Shown: piece after piece, positions 23,235 through 30,545 of the stretch
How positions within the stretch are numbered: the stretch's first letter is position 1
How the letters are laid out: each line of letters begins with the position of its first letter
Origin: Lacticaseibacillus jixianensis
GTDB lineage: Bacteria > Bacillota > Bacilli > Lactobacillales > Lactobacillaceae
DNA: 44,506 bases
Direction of reading: 5' to 3'
NCBI RefSeq assembly: GCF_003946485.1
Contig: NZ_RHOJ01000018.1
Span: forward strand, 1-44,506
Translations under genes and position numbers: made by a program
Notes under the pieces: generated by a model
What the model was told of the DNA's origin: nothing
The model's input: the letters and a program-made list of their open reading frames with translations, nothing else
Databases searched by the model: none

Positions 23235-25046
23235 TTATTCCACGGTGACGGACTTGGCCAGGTTGCGCGGCCGGTCCACGTCGTAGCCGCGGTCCAGGCT
23301 CGTGAAGTAGGCCAGCAGCTGGCCGGGAATGATCGTGAGCAAAGGCGTTAGCAGTGCCGGCAGGTCATCCACGATCAGCTGGTCTTCGGGCTGGGCCAAG
23401 CTGGCGGCGGCGATGCGCAGCACCTTCGCGCCGCGGGCCTCGACCTCCTCGGCGTTGCTGCGGGTGCGGGCGGCCGTCTTGGGGTCGGTGATGAACGCCA
23501 CGACCGGCGTGTCTTGCTCGATCAGTGCGATCGTGCCGTGCTTGAGCTCCCCGGCGGCAAACCCTTCGGCCTGCACGTAGGAGATTTCCTTGAGCTTCAG
23601 CGCCGCTTCCAGGCTGACGAAGTAGTCGGTGCCCCGGCCGATGAAAAACGCGTTGCGCGTCTTGGCAAACAGCGCCGTGGCCAAGGCGTGCAGCTTGGCC
23701 TGCTGGTCGATCAGCGCCTGCTGGCCGGCCGCCGCCAGACTTAAGGCGTGGGCGACGTCAGACTTGGCCGCCGCGGGCACTTGTTTGAACTGGCCCAGGG
23801 CCGCGGCCAGCAGCGCCTCGACGGCAACTTGCGCCGTGTAGGCCTTCGTTGAGGCCACGGCGATCTCCGGGCCCGCCGCCAGGTCGACCGCGTAGTCGGC
23901 CTCGCGCGCCAGCGTGGAGGTGATCACGTTGGTCAGCGTCAAGGTCGGGTACCCGGCGGCCTTGACGTTCACCAGCACTTGGCGAATGTCGGCGGTCTCG
24001 CCGCTTTGCGTCAGGAAGATGAACATTGGCTTGGCGGACAGCAGCGGCATGTGGTAGCCGAACTCCGAGGCCAAGGCGGCCTGGGTCGGCACGCCGGCCA
24101 GCTGCTCGAACAGGCTTTGCCCGACGAGCCCGGCGTGGTAGCTGGTACCGGCCGCCACGATGTACAGCCGGTCGGCCGAAGCCAGGGCCTTGAGCAGGGC
24201 AGCGTCAAACTGCGGCTTCGCGTCGGCATCCACGTAGCGGCTGAGCAGGCGCCGCATGACCGCCGGCTGCTCGGTGATCTCCTTGAGCATGTAGTACGGG
24301 AACGGGCCCTTTTCCGCGTCGCCGGCGTCGATCTTGACGGTGATCGGTGCGCGGTCCACGGGGCGACCGGCAGCGTCCGTGATCGCAATGGTGTCCTTGG
24401 TCAACGTGACCAGCTCGCCGTCGTTGAGCTCGACGAACTGGTCGGTTTCCTTGAGCATCGCCAGCGCGTCGGAGGCGACCACGTTGAACCCTTCGCCCTT
24501 GCCGATCAGCAGCGGGCTCTTGTTTTTGGCGACGTACAGGTGATTGGCGTCGGTGCGGTCGGCCAGCGCAAAGGCGTAGGAGCCTTCCAAGAGGCCCAGC
24601 GTCTTGGCGAAGGCGGCGCGGGCGGCAAGGCCGTCGCGCGCAAAGGCGGCCACGAGCTGAACGACCACCTCGGTGTCGGTTTCGCTGGCAAACGCCACGT
24701 TGCTCAGGTACTTGGCCCGCAGCGCGGCGGCGTTTGTGATCACGCCGTTGTGCACCAGGTAGAAGCGCTCGTCGCTGGAGACGTGCGGATGGGCGTTGGC
24801 TACGGTCGGCTTACCATTAGTCGCCCAGCGGGTGTGGCCGATGCCCATGACGCCATGCACCGAGCCGTCAACGGCGGCGGTCAGGGCGCTGATCCGCCCG
24901 ACCCGCTTGATCAGGTGATCCTGCCCTTGGCCGTCGTTCACGTAGAGTCCGGCCGAATCGTAGCCGCGATACTCCAGTTTCGAAAGCCCATTAAGCAGCA
25001 CCTGCGTTGCGTCCGCCTTACCGATAACCCCGACAATTCCACACAT
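23235..25046 (-). CDS. glmS: Glutamine--fructose-6-phosphate aminotransferase (isomerizing)
   Basis: A 603-residue enzyme making glucosamine-6-phosphate from fructose-6-phosphate and glutamine, the first step to UDP-GlcNAc and peptidoglycan. Cys2 of MCGIVGVIG is the glutaminase nucleophile; LEYRGYDSAG, GHTRWATNG and HNGVITN follow. The two SIS domains contain AAGTSYHAG and FLTQSGETADIRQ, then GPEIAVASTKAYTAQ. The C-terminus ends with DVDRPRNLAKSVTVE, as in the family. It lies downstream of glmM but has its own promoter and operator-like repeats. Confidence 0.97.
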   Translation of the reverse strand: MCGIVGVIGKADATQVLLNGLSKLEYRGYDSAGLYVNDGQGQDHLIKRVGRISALTAAVDGSVHGVMGIGHTRWATNGKPTVANAHPHVSSDERFYLVHNGVITNAAALRAKYLSNVAFASETDTEVVVQLVAAFARDGLAARAAFAKTLGLLEGSYAFALADRTDANHLYVAKNKSPLLIGKGEGFNVVASDALAMLKETDQFVELNDGELVTLTKDTIAITDAAGRPVDRAPITVKIDAGDAEKGPFPYYMLKEITEQPAVMRRLLSRYVDADAKPQFDAALLKALASADRLYIVAAGTSYHAGLVGQSLFEQLAGVPTQAALASEFGYHMPLLSAKPMFIFLTQSGETADIRQVLVNVKAAGYPTLTLTNVITSTLAREADYAVDLAAGPEIAVASTKAYTAQVAVEALLAAALGQFKQVPAAAKSDVAHALSLAAAGQQALIDQQAKLHALATALFAKTRNAFFIGRGTDYFVSLEAALKLKEISYVQAEGFAAGELKHGTIALIEQDTPVVAFITDPKTAARTRSNAEEVEARGAKVLRIAAASLAQPEDQLIVDDLPALLTPLLTIIPGQLLAYFTSLDRGYDVDRPRNLAKSVTVE

Positions 25047-25075
25047 ACTTCCACATCCATTCTCTTTATTGGTAT

Positions 25076-25100
25076 GAGCCTAACATTGGTTGTTAGGCTC
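25076..25100 (-). promoter_or_regulatory. Leader stem-loop of glmS
   Basis: GAGCCTAACA (25076-25085) and TGTTAGGCTC (25091-25100) make a perfect 10-bp stem with a 5-nt loop. It lies about 30 nt before the glmS start codon and has no T-run, so it is not a terminator. It is bracketed by two GGTATG motifs (25071-25076 and 25104-25109). Confidence 0.55.
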
Positions 25101-25115
25101 TTTGGTATGTGAACA

Positions 25116-25145
25116 AATATAGTGCTTTGCCGGCCTTAATGTCAA
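25116..25145 (-). promoter_or_regulatory. Promoter of glmS
   Basis: A consensus TTGACA (25140-25145) lies 18 nt upstream of TATATT (25116-25121) on the minus strand. The predicted transcript starts near 25108, so the leader is about 60 nt. Confidence 0.75.
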
Positions 25146-25158
25146 TTATTTTTTAAAG

Positions 25159-25193
25159 TGGTATAGGTCTTCTTAATAATATTGGTATAGACA
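25159..25193. promoter_or_regulatory. Operator-like TGGTATAG repeats upstream of glmS
   Basis: TGGTATAGGTC (25159-25169) and TGGTATAGACA (25183-25193) are direct repeats 24 bp apart, just upstream of the -35 box. Related GGTATG motifs recur at 25071 and 25104, downstream of the -10 box. TGGTATAGACCA-like half-sites are typical of GntR-family amino-sugar regulators of the NagR/YvoA type. This assignment is by resemblance only. Confidence 0.4.
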
Positions 25194-25222
25194 TTTTGCC
25201 GTGACGTTGGGGCCAACACAAT

Positions 25223-25260
25223 GAAAAAGTGCGCTGCCGCGATCGGCAACGCACTTTTTC
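25223..25260 (-). terminator. Terminator of the cdaA-cdaR-glmM operon
   Basis: GAAAAAGTGCG (25223-25233) pairs with CGCACTTTTTC (25250-25260), with an inner GCCG/CGGC hairpin. The T-run on the minus strand lies 25 nt past the glmM stop. Confidence 0.92.
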
Positions 25261-25285
25261 AACTTTCAGGCAGCAGGCACCACGC

Positions 25286-26647
25286 TTACGCTTCGCCGCC
25301 CATTTCGGTCTCCACGACCGCCACGATCTGGTCGACGTACTGGTTGACCAGCTCCGGCGTCTTCGCCTCGGCCATGACCCGCAGCAGCGCCTCGGTGCCG
25401 CTAGGGCGCACCAGCACGCGGCCGTCGCCGGCCATTTCCTTTTCGACGGTGTCAATGGCGGCCTGGATCGCCGGGTAGGCTTGCCAGTTGTTCTTGTCCT
25501 TGACCTTCACGTTGACCAGCTTTTGCGGGTAGGTGTGAACCGGCGCCGCCAGCTCGGACAGCGGCTTGCCCGTCTGCTTCATGACGTTCAGCAGCTGAAT
25601 CCCCGTCAGCATGCCATCGCCGGTGTTGTGGTAGTCAAAGAGGATCACGTGGCCGCTCTGCTCGCCGCCGATGTTGTAGCCGTGCGCGCGCATTTCCTCG
25701 GACACGTGGCGATCGCCGACCGCCGTCTGCACCGACTTCATGTCATGTGCTTCCAGGGCCTTGTACATCCCCAGGTTGGACATCACGGTGGTGACCACGG
25801 TGTCCTGTTTGAGGCGGCCGTTGCTCTTCATGTAGCTGGCGAGGATGAACATGATCTTGTCCCCGTCAACGATCTGGCCCTTCTCGTCAACGGCAATGCA
25901 GCGGTCGCCGTCGCCGTCGAAGGCGAGCCCGGCCTGAGCGCCCTTTTCCACGACAAACTTGGCCAAGGCCTCCGGGTGGGTGGAGCCGACGCCCTTGTTG
26001 ATGTTGATGCCGTCCGGGTGCGTCGCCATGGTGTCAAACTCGGTGTCCAGGTCGGCAAACAGCCGCGCCACCAGACCGCTGGTGGCCCCGTTGGCCGCGT
26101 CTAGCGCGACGTGGATGCCGCCCAGGTCATCGGCCAGGGTCTGCTCGAGAAACTGGGTGTACTTCAGCGCACCTTCTGGGTAATCGTTGACGTGGCCCAG
26201 GCCTTCTGCGGCAGGCCGCGGCAGGGTGTCTTCCGGCGCGTCCAGGAGGGCTTCGATCTCGTCTTCGGTTTCATCGGACAGCTTGTAGCCGTCCGGCCCG
26301 AAGAACTTGATGCCGTTATCCTCAGCCGGGTTGTGGCTGGCGGAAATCTGGATCCCGGCGTCGGCGCTTTGCACCTTGATCAGGTAAGCGACCGCCGGCG
26401 TAGTGATGACGCCCAGCGACAGCACCTCGATGCCGACGGACAGCAGCCCGGAGATCAGGGATTCCGCGAGCATCTCACCGGATGCCCGGGTGTCGCGCGC
26501 GACCAGGACCAGCGGCTTTTTCGCCGCGTCCTTCGAATGCTGGGTCAACACGTACCCGCCGCAGCGGCCTAAGCGGAACGCCAGCTCCGGGCTCAACTCC
26601 CGGTTCGCGATCCCCCGCACGCCATCAGTGCCAAAATACTTCGTCAT
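25286..26647 (-). CDS. glmM: Phosphoglucosamine mutase
   Basis: A 453-residue enzyme converting glucosamine-6-phosphate to glucosamine-1-phosphate. It starts [15 protein letters not shown]. The active-site phosphoserine loop is [15 protein letters not shown] at about residues 98-112. The Mg-binding loop is AFDGDGDRC, the sugar-binding loop GGEQSGHV, and the phosphate-binding loop [11 protein letters not shown] near the C-terminus. It lies 29 bp after cdaR in the conserved cdaA-cdaR-glmM operon, where GlmM is known to bind and restrain CdaA in other Firmicutes. Confidence 0.97.
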   Translation of the reverse strand: MTKYFGTDGVRGIANRELSPELAFRLGRCGGYVLTQHSKDAAKKPLVLVARDTRASGEMLAESLISGLLSVGIEVLSLGVITTPAVAYLIKVQSADAGIQISASHNPAEDNGIKFFGPDGYKLSDETEDEIEALLDAPEDTLPRPAAEGLGHVNDYPEGALKYTQFLEQTLADDLGGIHVALDAANGATSGLVARLFADLDTEFDTMATHPDGININKGVGSTHPEALAKFVVEKGAQAGLAFDGDGDRCIAVDEKGQIVDGDKIMFILASYMKSNGRLKQDTVVTTVMSNLGMYKALEAHDMKSVQTAVGDRHVSEEMRAHGYNIGGEQSGHVILFDYHNTGDGMLTGIQLLNVMKQTGKPLSELAAPVHTYPQKLVNVKVKDKNNWQAYPAIQAAIDTVEKEMAGDGRVLVRPSGTEALLRVMAEAKTPELVNQYVDQIVAVVETEMGGEA

Positions 26648-26676
26648 GCCAAATGCCTCATTTCTCTATTTTTTGT

Positions 26677-27729
26677 TTAATCATCAGCGGCAGCGCTGCT
26701 TGCCGATGCCGAACTGCTGGAACTGGAGCTGACGCTGCCGGCCGTCCCGTTAGAGGTCGGATCGGTGCGCATGGTGACTTGGACCCGAATGGTGCGCGGA
26801 TCGCTCGAGACGATCCCCTGCGCCGCCGCACTCAGCCGCACGGTCACGCTGGTGCTCTTGGAGATCTTCGACACGTCGATCGGCACGGTCAGCGTGTCGA
26901 TCTTCTTCAGATCGGCGCGGCTGCCATAAATCGTCGCACTAGTTGTCGTCGTGTTCAAGGTGTAACTGGTGCCGTGCGGAACGGTGCCCGTTTGCTTGAG
27001 CGCCACGGCCACCTTTTTGCTTGGCAGGCTGACCGGCAGGCGAACGTGCACCGTCGCCGGCGTGATCACCACGTTCAGCGTGTTGCCGTCTTCGTCCAGC
27101 GCCTGCAGCAGCACCTCTTGGTCCACTGCGGTGCGGGTGTTGCGGCTCATGACCAGGTTGGCCACCACTTGGTAGACGCGGTTGATCTCGCCCTTGGCGC
27201 CGGTGACGTCGGCCGTCTCCGTGCCCAGCTGGGCGGTGTCCGCCACGTAGCCGGGCGCGAGGCTGTCAGAGTTGTACTTGACCTGGATCGGCATCTTGCG
27301 CGTCCGGCGGTCCTGGATCTTGACCTTGATCGTCTTGGGCTTAATGGTGTAAGTCAGATCGCGGTTAATGCCCTGCTCCTTGAGCTGCACGGTGTGCGTG
27401 CCGACGCCCAACCCGGACAGATCCGCGATCACGCGGAAGTTCAGGGTGTTGGCGGTGACCGTCACCAGGCTGGCGCTGCCTTCGACCTCCACGGAGACCT
27501 TCTGCGGATAGCCCGTGATGAAGTACTGGTCCGTGTTGGCCTTCAGCTCCAGCGGGACCTTCAGCGTCCGCTTGGCCGTGGCGGTCACGGCCGAGCCGTT
27601 CGTGCCGCCGCCCGGGGTCCGGTTGATCTGCTCGGCGTTCACGTAGGCGAACAGGGCGATGGCCAGCACCAGGGCAAGCACGCGGTAGACCCACTTGCTG
27701 TCCCAGATCTTACTAAAATTAAATTTCAT
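26677..27729 (-). CDS. cdaR: YbbR-domain regulator of the c-di-AMP cyclase
   Basis: A 350-residue membrane-anchored protein with a short cytoplasmic N-terminus and one membrane helix (about residues 15-31, RVLALVLAIALFAYVNAE). The extracytoplasmic part holds about four YbbR repeats of 80-90 residues; segments such as TLKVPLELKANTD and RKMPIQVKYNSD mark the repeat starts. The tail is Ser/Ala-rich, with a run of alternating Ser and Ala over the last 20 residues, longer than needed for the fold. The start overlaps the cdaA stop by 4 bp. CdaR modulates CdaA activity in the species studied. Confidence 0.93.
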   Translation of the reverse strand: MKFNFSKIWDSKWVYRVLALVLAIALFAYVNAEQINRTPGGGTNGSAVTATAKRTLKVPLELKANTDQYFITGYPQKVSVEVEGSASLVTVTANTLNFRVIADLSGLGVGTHTVQLKEQGINRDLTYTIKPKTIKVKIQDRRTRKMPIQVKYNSDSLAPGYVADTAQLGTETADVTGAKGEINRVYQVVANLVMSRNTRTAVDQEVLLQALDEDGNTLNVVITPATVHVRLPVSLPSKKVAVALKQTGTVPHGTSYTLNTTTTSATIYGSRADLKKIDTLTVPIDVSKISKSTSVTVRLSAAAQGIVSSDPRTIRVQVTMRTDPTSNGTAGSVSSSSSSSASASSAAADD

Positions 27730-28571
27730 CGCTTGGTCCCTCCCTTACGCTTCAAATCGGAGAAGAACGTCTGCACTTTGCCTTGCTTGGGGGTCTCCTG
27801 CGGGATCAGCTGCGCCCGCAGCAGCTTCAGGTAATCCTCGCGGGCCAAATCGCGGATCAAGTGGTTGTTCGTCGTCACCGTCACCCCGCCGGTTTCCTCG
27901 GAGATGACGATGGTCAACGCGTCGGTCACTTCGCTGATGCCGACCGCAGCGCGGTGCCGGGTCCCCAGCTCCTTAGGGATCAGGTTGCTTTCCGACAGCG
28001 GCAGGTACGCCGCGGCCACCGCGATGCGGTTGTCCCGAATGATGACCGCCCCGTCGTGCAGCGGGGTGTTGGGGATGAAGATGTTGATCAGCAGTTCGCC
28101 GGAGACGTCCGCATCGATCGGGATCCCCGTTTCGATGTAATCCTCCAGCCCAGTGTTCTGCTGAATGGTGATCAAGGCCCCGATGCGGCGCTTGCTCATG
28201 TACTGGATCGCCTTGTCGAGCTCCTTGATCAGGCGCTCTTCCTGCTGGTGCTCGTCATTTTTGGTCCACGGCAGGATCGAGCCGCGGCCGAGGTGCTCCA
28301 GGCCGCGCCGGATCTCCGGCTGAAAAATAATGACCAGCGCGGGCACCGACCAAGTAATGATCATGTCGACCATGTACCCGACGGTGTGCAGCTGCAGGAC
28401 CAAGGAGACCGCCTTGATGACCACGATCACCAAGACGCCCTTGAGCAGTTGCACGGCCTTGGTGCCGCGCACCAGCATGATCAGGCGGTAGACCACGTAC
28501 CAGACGACCAGGATGTCGATCAGATTGGTCAGCGTCGACCAGCGCAGTATGTTGTTGACAAAATCCTGCAT
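27726..28571 (-). CDS. cdaA: Membrane diadenylate cyclase CdaA
   Basis: A 281-residue protein that makes c-di-AMP from two ATP. The ATG at 28571 is chosen for GGAGG 8 nt upstream; an in-frame extension of 54 codons runs through the promoter and is rejected. Three membrane helices occupy about residues 10-95. The DAC domain carries the two catalytic signatures, LHDGAVII and GTRHRAAVGISE. The C-terminal tail is Lys/Arg-rich. It heads the cdaA-cdaR-glmM operon that links c-di-AMP to cell-wall precursor synthesis and osmotic balance. Confidence 0.96.
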   Translation of the reverse strand: MQDFVNNILRWSTLTNLIDILVVWYVVYRLIMLVRGTKAVQLLKGVLVIVVIKAVSLVLQLHTVGYMVDMIITWSVPALVIIFQPEIRRGLEHLGRGSILPWTKNDEHQQEERLIKELDKAIQYMSKRRIGALITIQQNTGLEDYIETGIPIDADVSGELLINIFIPNTPLHDGAVIIRDNRIAVAAAYLPLSESNLIPKELGTRHRAAVGISEVTDALTIVISEETGGVTVTTNNHLIRDLAREDYLKLLRAQLIPQETPKQGKVQTFFSDLKRKGGTKR

Positions 28572-28601
28572 TGCCTGTCCTCCATTTTTGATTATCGACT
28601 C

Positions 28602-28610
28602 ATTATACCA
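28602..28610 (-). promoter_or_regulatory. Extended -10 promoter of the cdaA operon
   Basis: TGGTATAAT on the minus strand is an extended -10 element (TGn plus TATAAT). No good -35 box lies 16-18 nt upstream, in keeping with extended -10 promoters. It is 30 nt upstream of the cdaA start. Confidence 0.6.
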
Positions 28611-28675
28611 CGCCGGGCCGTCCGACCAGAGGGGCCATTTGCGCGGCCTGTTTCGCGAAAATAATTTTCTGTACC

Positions 28676-28694
28676 AATACAGTTCAAATGTATT
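28676..28694. promoter_or_regulatory. Inverted repeat in the cdaA/aldehyde dehydrogenase intergenic region
   Basis: AATACA (28676-28681) and TGTATT (28689-28694) form a 6-bp dyad with a 7-nt spacer, about 70 bp upstream of the cdaA -10 and 130 bp upstream of the opposite promoter. It could be an operator for either gene. The remainder of 28611-28822 holds nothing I recognise. Confidence 0.3.
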
Positions 28695-28822
28695 CGATTC
28701 CATCGGCCAGCTTTTGTTCGTGAAAAAATGCACAGATCGCCGGGCCAGTGGGCCGGCAGCCGCGTTGCCAATGGCCCGGTCGAAACACCCGCCAAGCGCT
28801 GTTACACCATGTTTTCATGCGG

Positions 28823-28850
28823 TTTACATTTGCTTTCAGGGCGGTATGCT
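28823..28850 (+). promoter_or_regulatory. Promoter of the aldehyde dehydrogenase gene
   Basis: TTTACA (28823-28828) is 16 nt from TATGCT (28845-28850), 32 nt upstream of the start codon. A short palindrome, CATGTTTTCATG, overlaps the region just before the -35. Confidence 0.55.
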
Positions 28851-28881
28851 GAGGGTAACTTAGACATGGAGATGTGAAATC

Positions 28882-30312
28882 ATGGCAAATGTTATGGCAA
28901 TGAAGCAGGTCGCAGCCCGGCCGGCAAATGATCCCCAAGCGGCGGTGAATAAGCTGGTCGCAAGCGCCCAGCTGGCGTTCAACACCTATTCTCAGTTCGA
29001 CCAGGCCCAGGTGGACCGCGTGACGGCCGCCGTCGTCGCCGCGGCGCGGGCGCACGCCAAGGACCTCGCCTTCCTGGCGTGGAAGGAAACCGGCCGCGGC
29101 AATGCGGAAGACAAGGCCATCAAGAACATCTACGCGAGTCAGTACATCTGGAACGCGATCAAAAACGACCGCACCGTCGGCATGATCGAAGAGGACCGGC
29201 AAAACGGCCTGACCAAGTACGCCGAACCGCTCGGCATCCTCGCCGGCGTGACCCCGGTCACCAACCCGACGTCCACCGTCATCTTCAAGGCCATCTTGGC
29301 GCTCAAGACCCGCAACGCCATCATCTTCGGCCTGCACCCGCAGGCGCAGCAGTGCGGCCAGGCCACCGTCAAGTTGCTTGAAGCAGCCGCGGTCAAGGCC
29401 GGCGCCCCGGCCGGGTTGATCCAGTGCATCCAGCACCCCAGCATTGAGGCCTCAAGCGCTTTGATGAACCACCAAGGCGTCGCGCTGGTGTTGGCCACCG
29501 GCGGCCCGAGCCTGGTCAAGGCGGCCTACTCCACCGGCAAGCCCGCGCTGGGCGTGGGCCCCGGCAACGCGCCGGCCTACATTGAAAAGAGTGCGGACAT
29601 TGACGCCGCGGTCAACGACATCCTATTAAGTAAGTCCTTCGACAATTCCATGGTCTGCGCCTCGGAGAACAGCATCGTCATCGACCGGGCGATTTACCCG
29701 GCCGTGCGCAAGGCCTTCAGCCAGCGCGGCGCCTACTTCGTGCCGGAAGCGGACATCGCCAAGCTGAGCGCCGCCGTCATCGATCCGGCGCGCCACACTG
29801 TTCGCGGCCCGGTCGCTGGCCAAAGCGCCGAGAAGATCGCCAAGCTTGCCGGCATCCCGGTTCCCAAGGGCACCAAGCTGCTGATCGCCAAACTGGACGG
29901 GATCGGCCAGAACTTCCCGCTGTCCGGCGAGAAGCTGTGCCCGGTCTTGGGCATGTACATCGCCAATGACCAGGCCAGCGCGTTTGACCTTTGCCGCGGC
30001 CTGCTGAACTACGGCGGCCTGGGCCACACCGCCGCCCTGCACACCCAAGACGAGCACGTGATCGCAGCGTTTGGCGAGATGATGCCCGCCTGCCGGATCC
30101 TGGTGAATTCACCGGCGTCCCTCGGCGGCATCGGCGGGTTGTTCAACCGCCTGACCCCGTCGCTCACGCTGGGCACCGGCTCGTACGGGAAGAACTCGAT
30201 CTCCCATAACCTGACCGACAAGGACCTGCTGAACATCAAGACCGTGGCCCGCGCGACGCGGCACCCGAACGACTTGATCGGCGAACTGCGCGACCTCATC
30301 CACGAAAATTAA
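28882..30312 (+). CDS. Stand-alone CoA-acylating acetaldehyde dehydrogenase (AdhE N-domain/EutE type)
   Basis: A 476-residue enzyme matching the N-terminal aldehyde dehydrogenase half of bifunctional AdhE. It would interconvert acetyl-CoA + NADH with acetaldehyde + CoA + NAD. Visible family blocks are WKETGRGNAEDKAIKN, GILAGVTPVTNPTSTVIFK, LATGGPSLVKAAYSTGKPAL and GVGPGNAPAYIEKSA. The catalytic cysteine is in FDNSMVCASENS. The protein ends after the ALDH domain; no iron alcohol dehydrogenase domain follows. GGAG lies 10 nt before the ATG. There is no ethanolamine or propanediol cluster nearby, so it probably works with a separate alcohol dehydrogenase encoded elsewhere. Confidence 0.92.
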   Translation: MANVMAMKQVAARPANDPQAAVNKLVASAQLAFNTYSQFDQAQVDRVTAAVVAAARAHAKDLAFLAWKETGRGNAEDKAIKNIYASQYIWNAIKNDRTVGMIEEDRQNGLTKYAEPLGILAGVTPVTNPTSTVIFKAILALKTRNAIIFGLHPQAQQCGQATVKLLEAAAVKAGAPAGLIQCIQHPSIEASSALMNHQGVALVLATGGPSLVKAAYSTGKPALGVGPGNAPAYIEKSADIDAAVNDILLSKSFDNSMVCASENSIVIDRAIYPAVRKAFSQRGAYFVPEADIAKLSAAVIDPARHTVRGPVAGQSAEKIAKLAGIPVPKGTKLLIAKLDGIGQNFPLSGEKLCPVLGMYIANDQASAFDLCRGLLNYGGLGHTAALHTQDEHVIAAFGEMMPACRILVNSPASLGGIGGLFNRLTPSLTLGTGSYGKNSISHNLTDKDLLNIKTVARATRHPNDLIGELRDLIHEN

Positions 30313-30330
30313 TCGTTTTCTCATTTACTC

Positions 30331-30375
30331 ACAACGCCAGCGCGGCCGCCCACGGCCAGTCGACTGGCGTTTTGT
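30331..30375 (+). terminator. Terminator of the aldehyde dehydrogenase gene
   Basis: ACGCCAG (30334-30340) pairs with CTGGCGT (30364-30370), with GGCC/GGCC pairing inside. TTTT follows. Confidence 0.8.
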
Positions 30376-30455
30376 GTACACGCGTACAAGCGCGCCGGAC
30401 AAACGCTAAAAAGGGGTGTTGTCCTTGCGCCAAAGCGTTAGAATGTCTCTATAAC

Positions 30456-30512
30456 CAGGCGACGATCAAGTCGTCAAAGTTTGGGGTGTCCGGCATCGCC
30501 GGGCCATTTTTT
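30456..30512 (+). promoter_or_regulatory. Attenuator-like leader of the cation ATPase gene
   Basis: A hairpin GACGA/TCGTC (30461-30475) is followed by an intrinsic terminator: CCGGC-ATC-GCCGG, extended to about 7 bp (30488-30504), and six T at 30507-30512. The ATPase start codon is at 30546. GGCGA (30458-30462) could pair with TCGCC (30496-30500) and open the terminator, an antiterminator arrangement. A TATAAC at 30450-30455 is a possible -10, but it would put the start inside GGCGA, so the true promoter may be further upstream. A palindrome GTGTACAC (30374-30381) within a GTAC-rich dyad also lies upstream. No known riboswitch consensus is recognised. Confidence 0.45.
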
Positions 30513-30545
30513 CGGCGCTAGTCGAAACGTGGAGGTTAGAAGAAT

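Noticed and set aside
25047-25220. glmS ribozyme upstream of glmS
   Set aside because: The conserved ribozyme core is not seen; the leader is only about 60 nt from the predicted promoter.
28572-28733. 54-codon N-terminal extension of CdaA
   Set aside because: It crosses the extended -10 promoter; the ATG at 28571 has a proper GGAGG, and CdaA normally begins there.
30393-30545. yybP-ykoY (Mn2+) riboswitch before the ATPase
   Set aside because: A run AAAAAGGGGTGTTG is present, but the conserved three-way junction elements of that class are not found.
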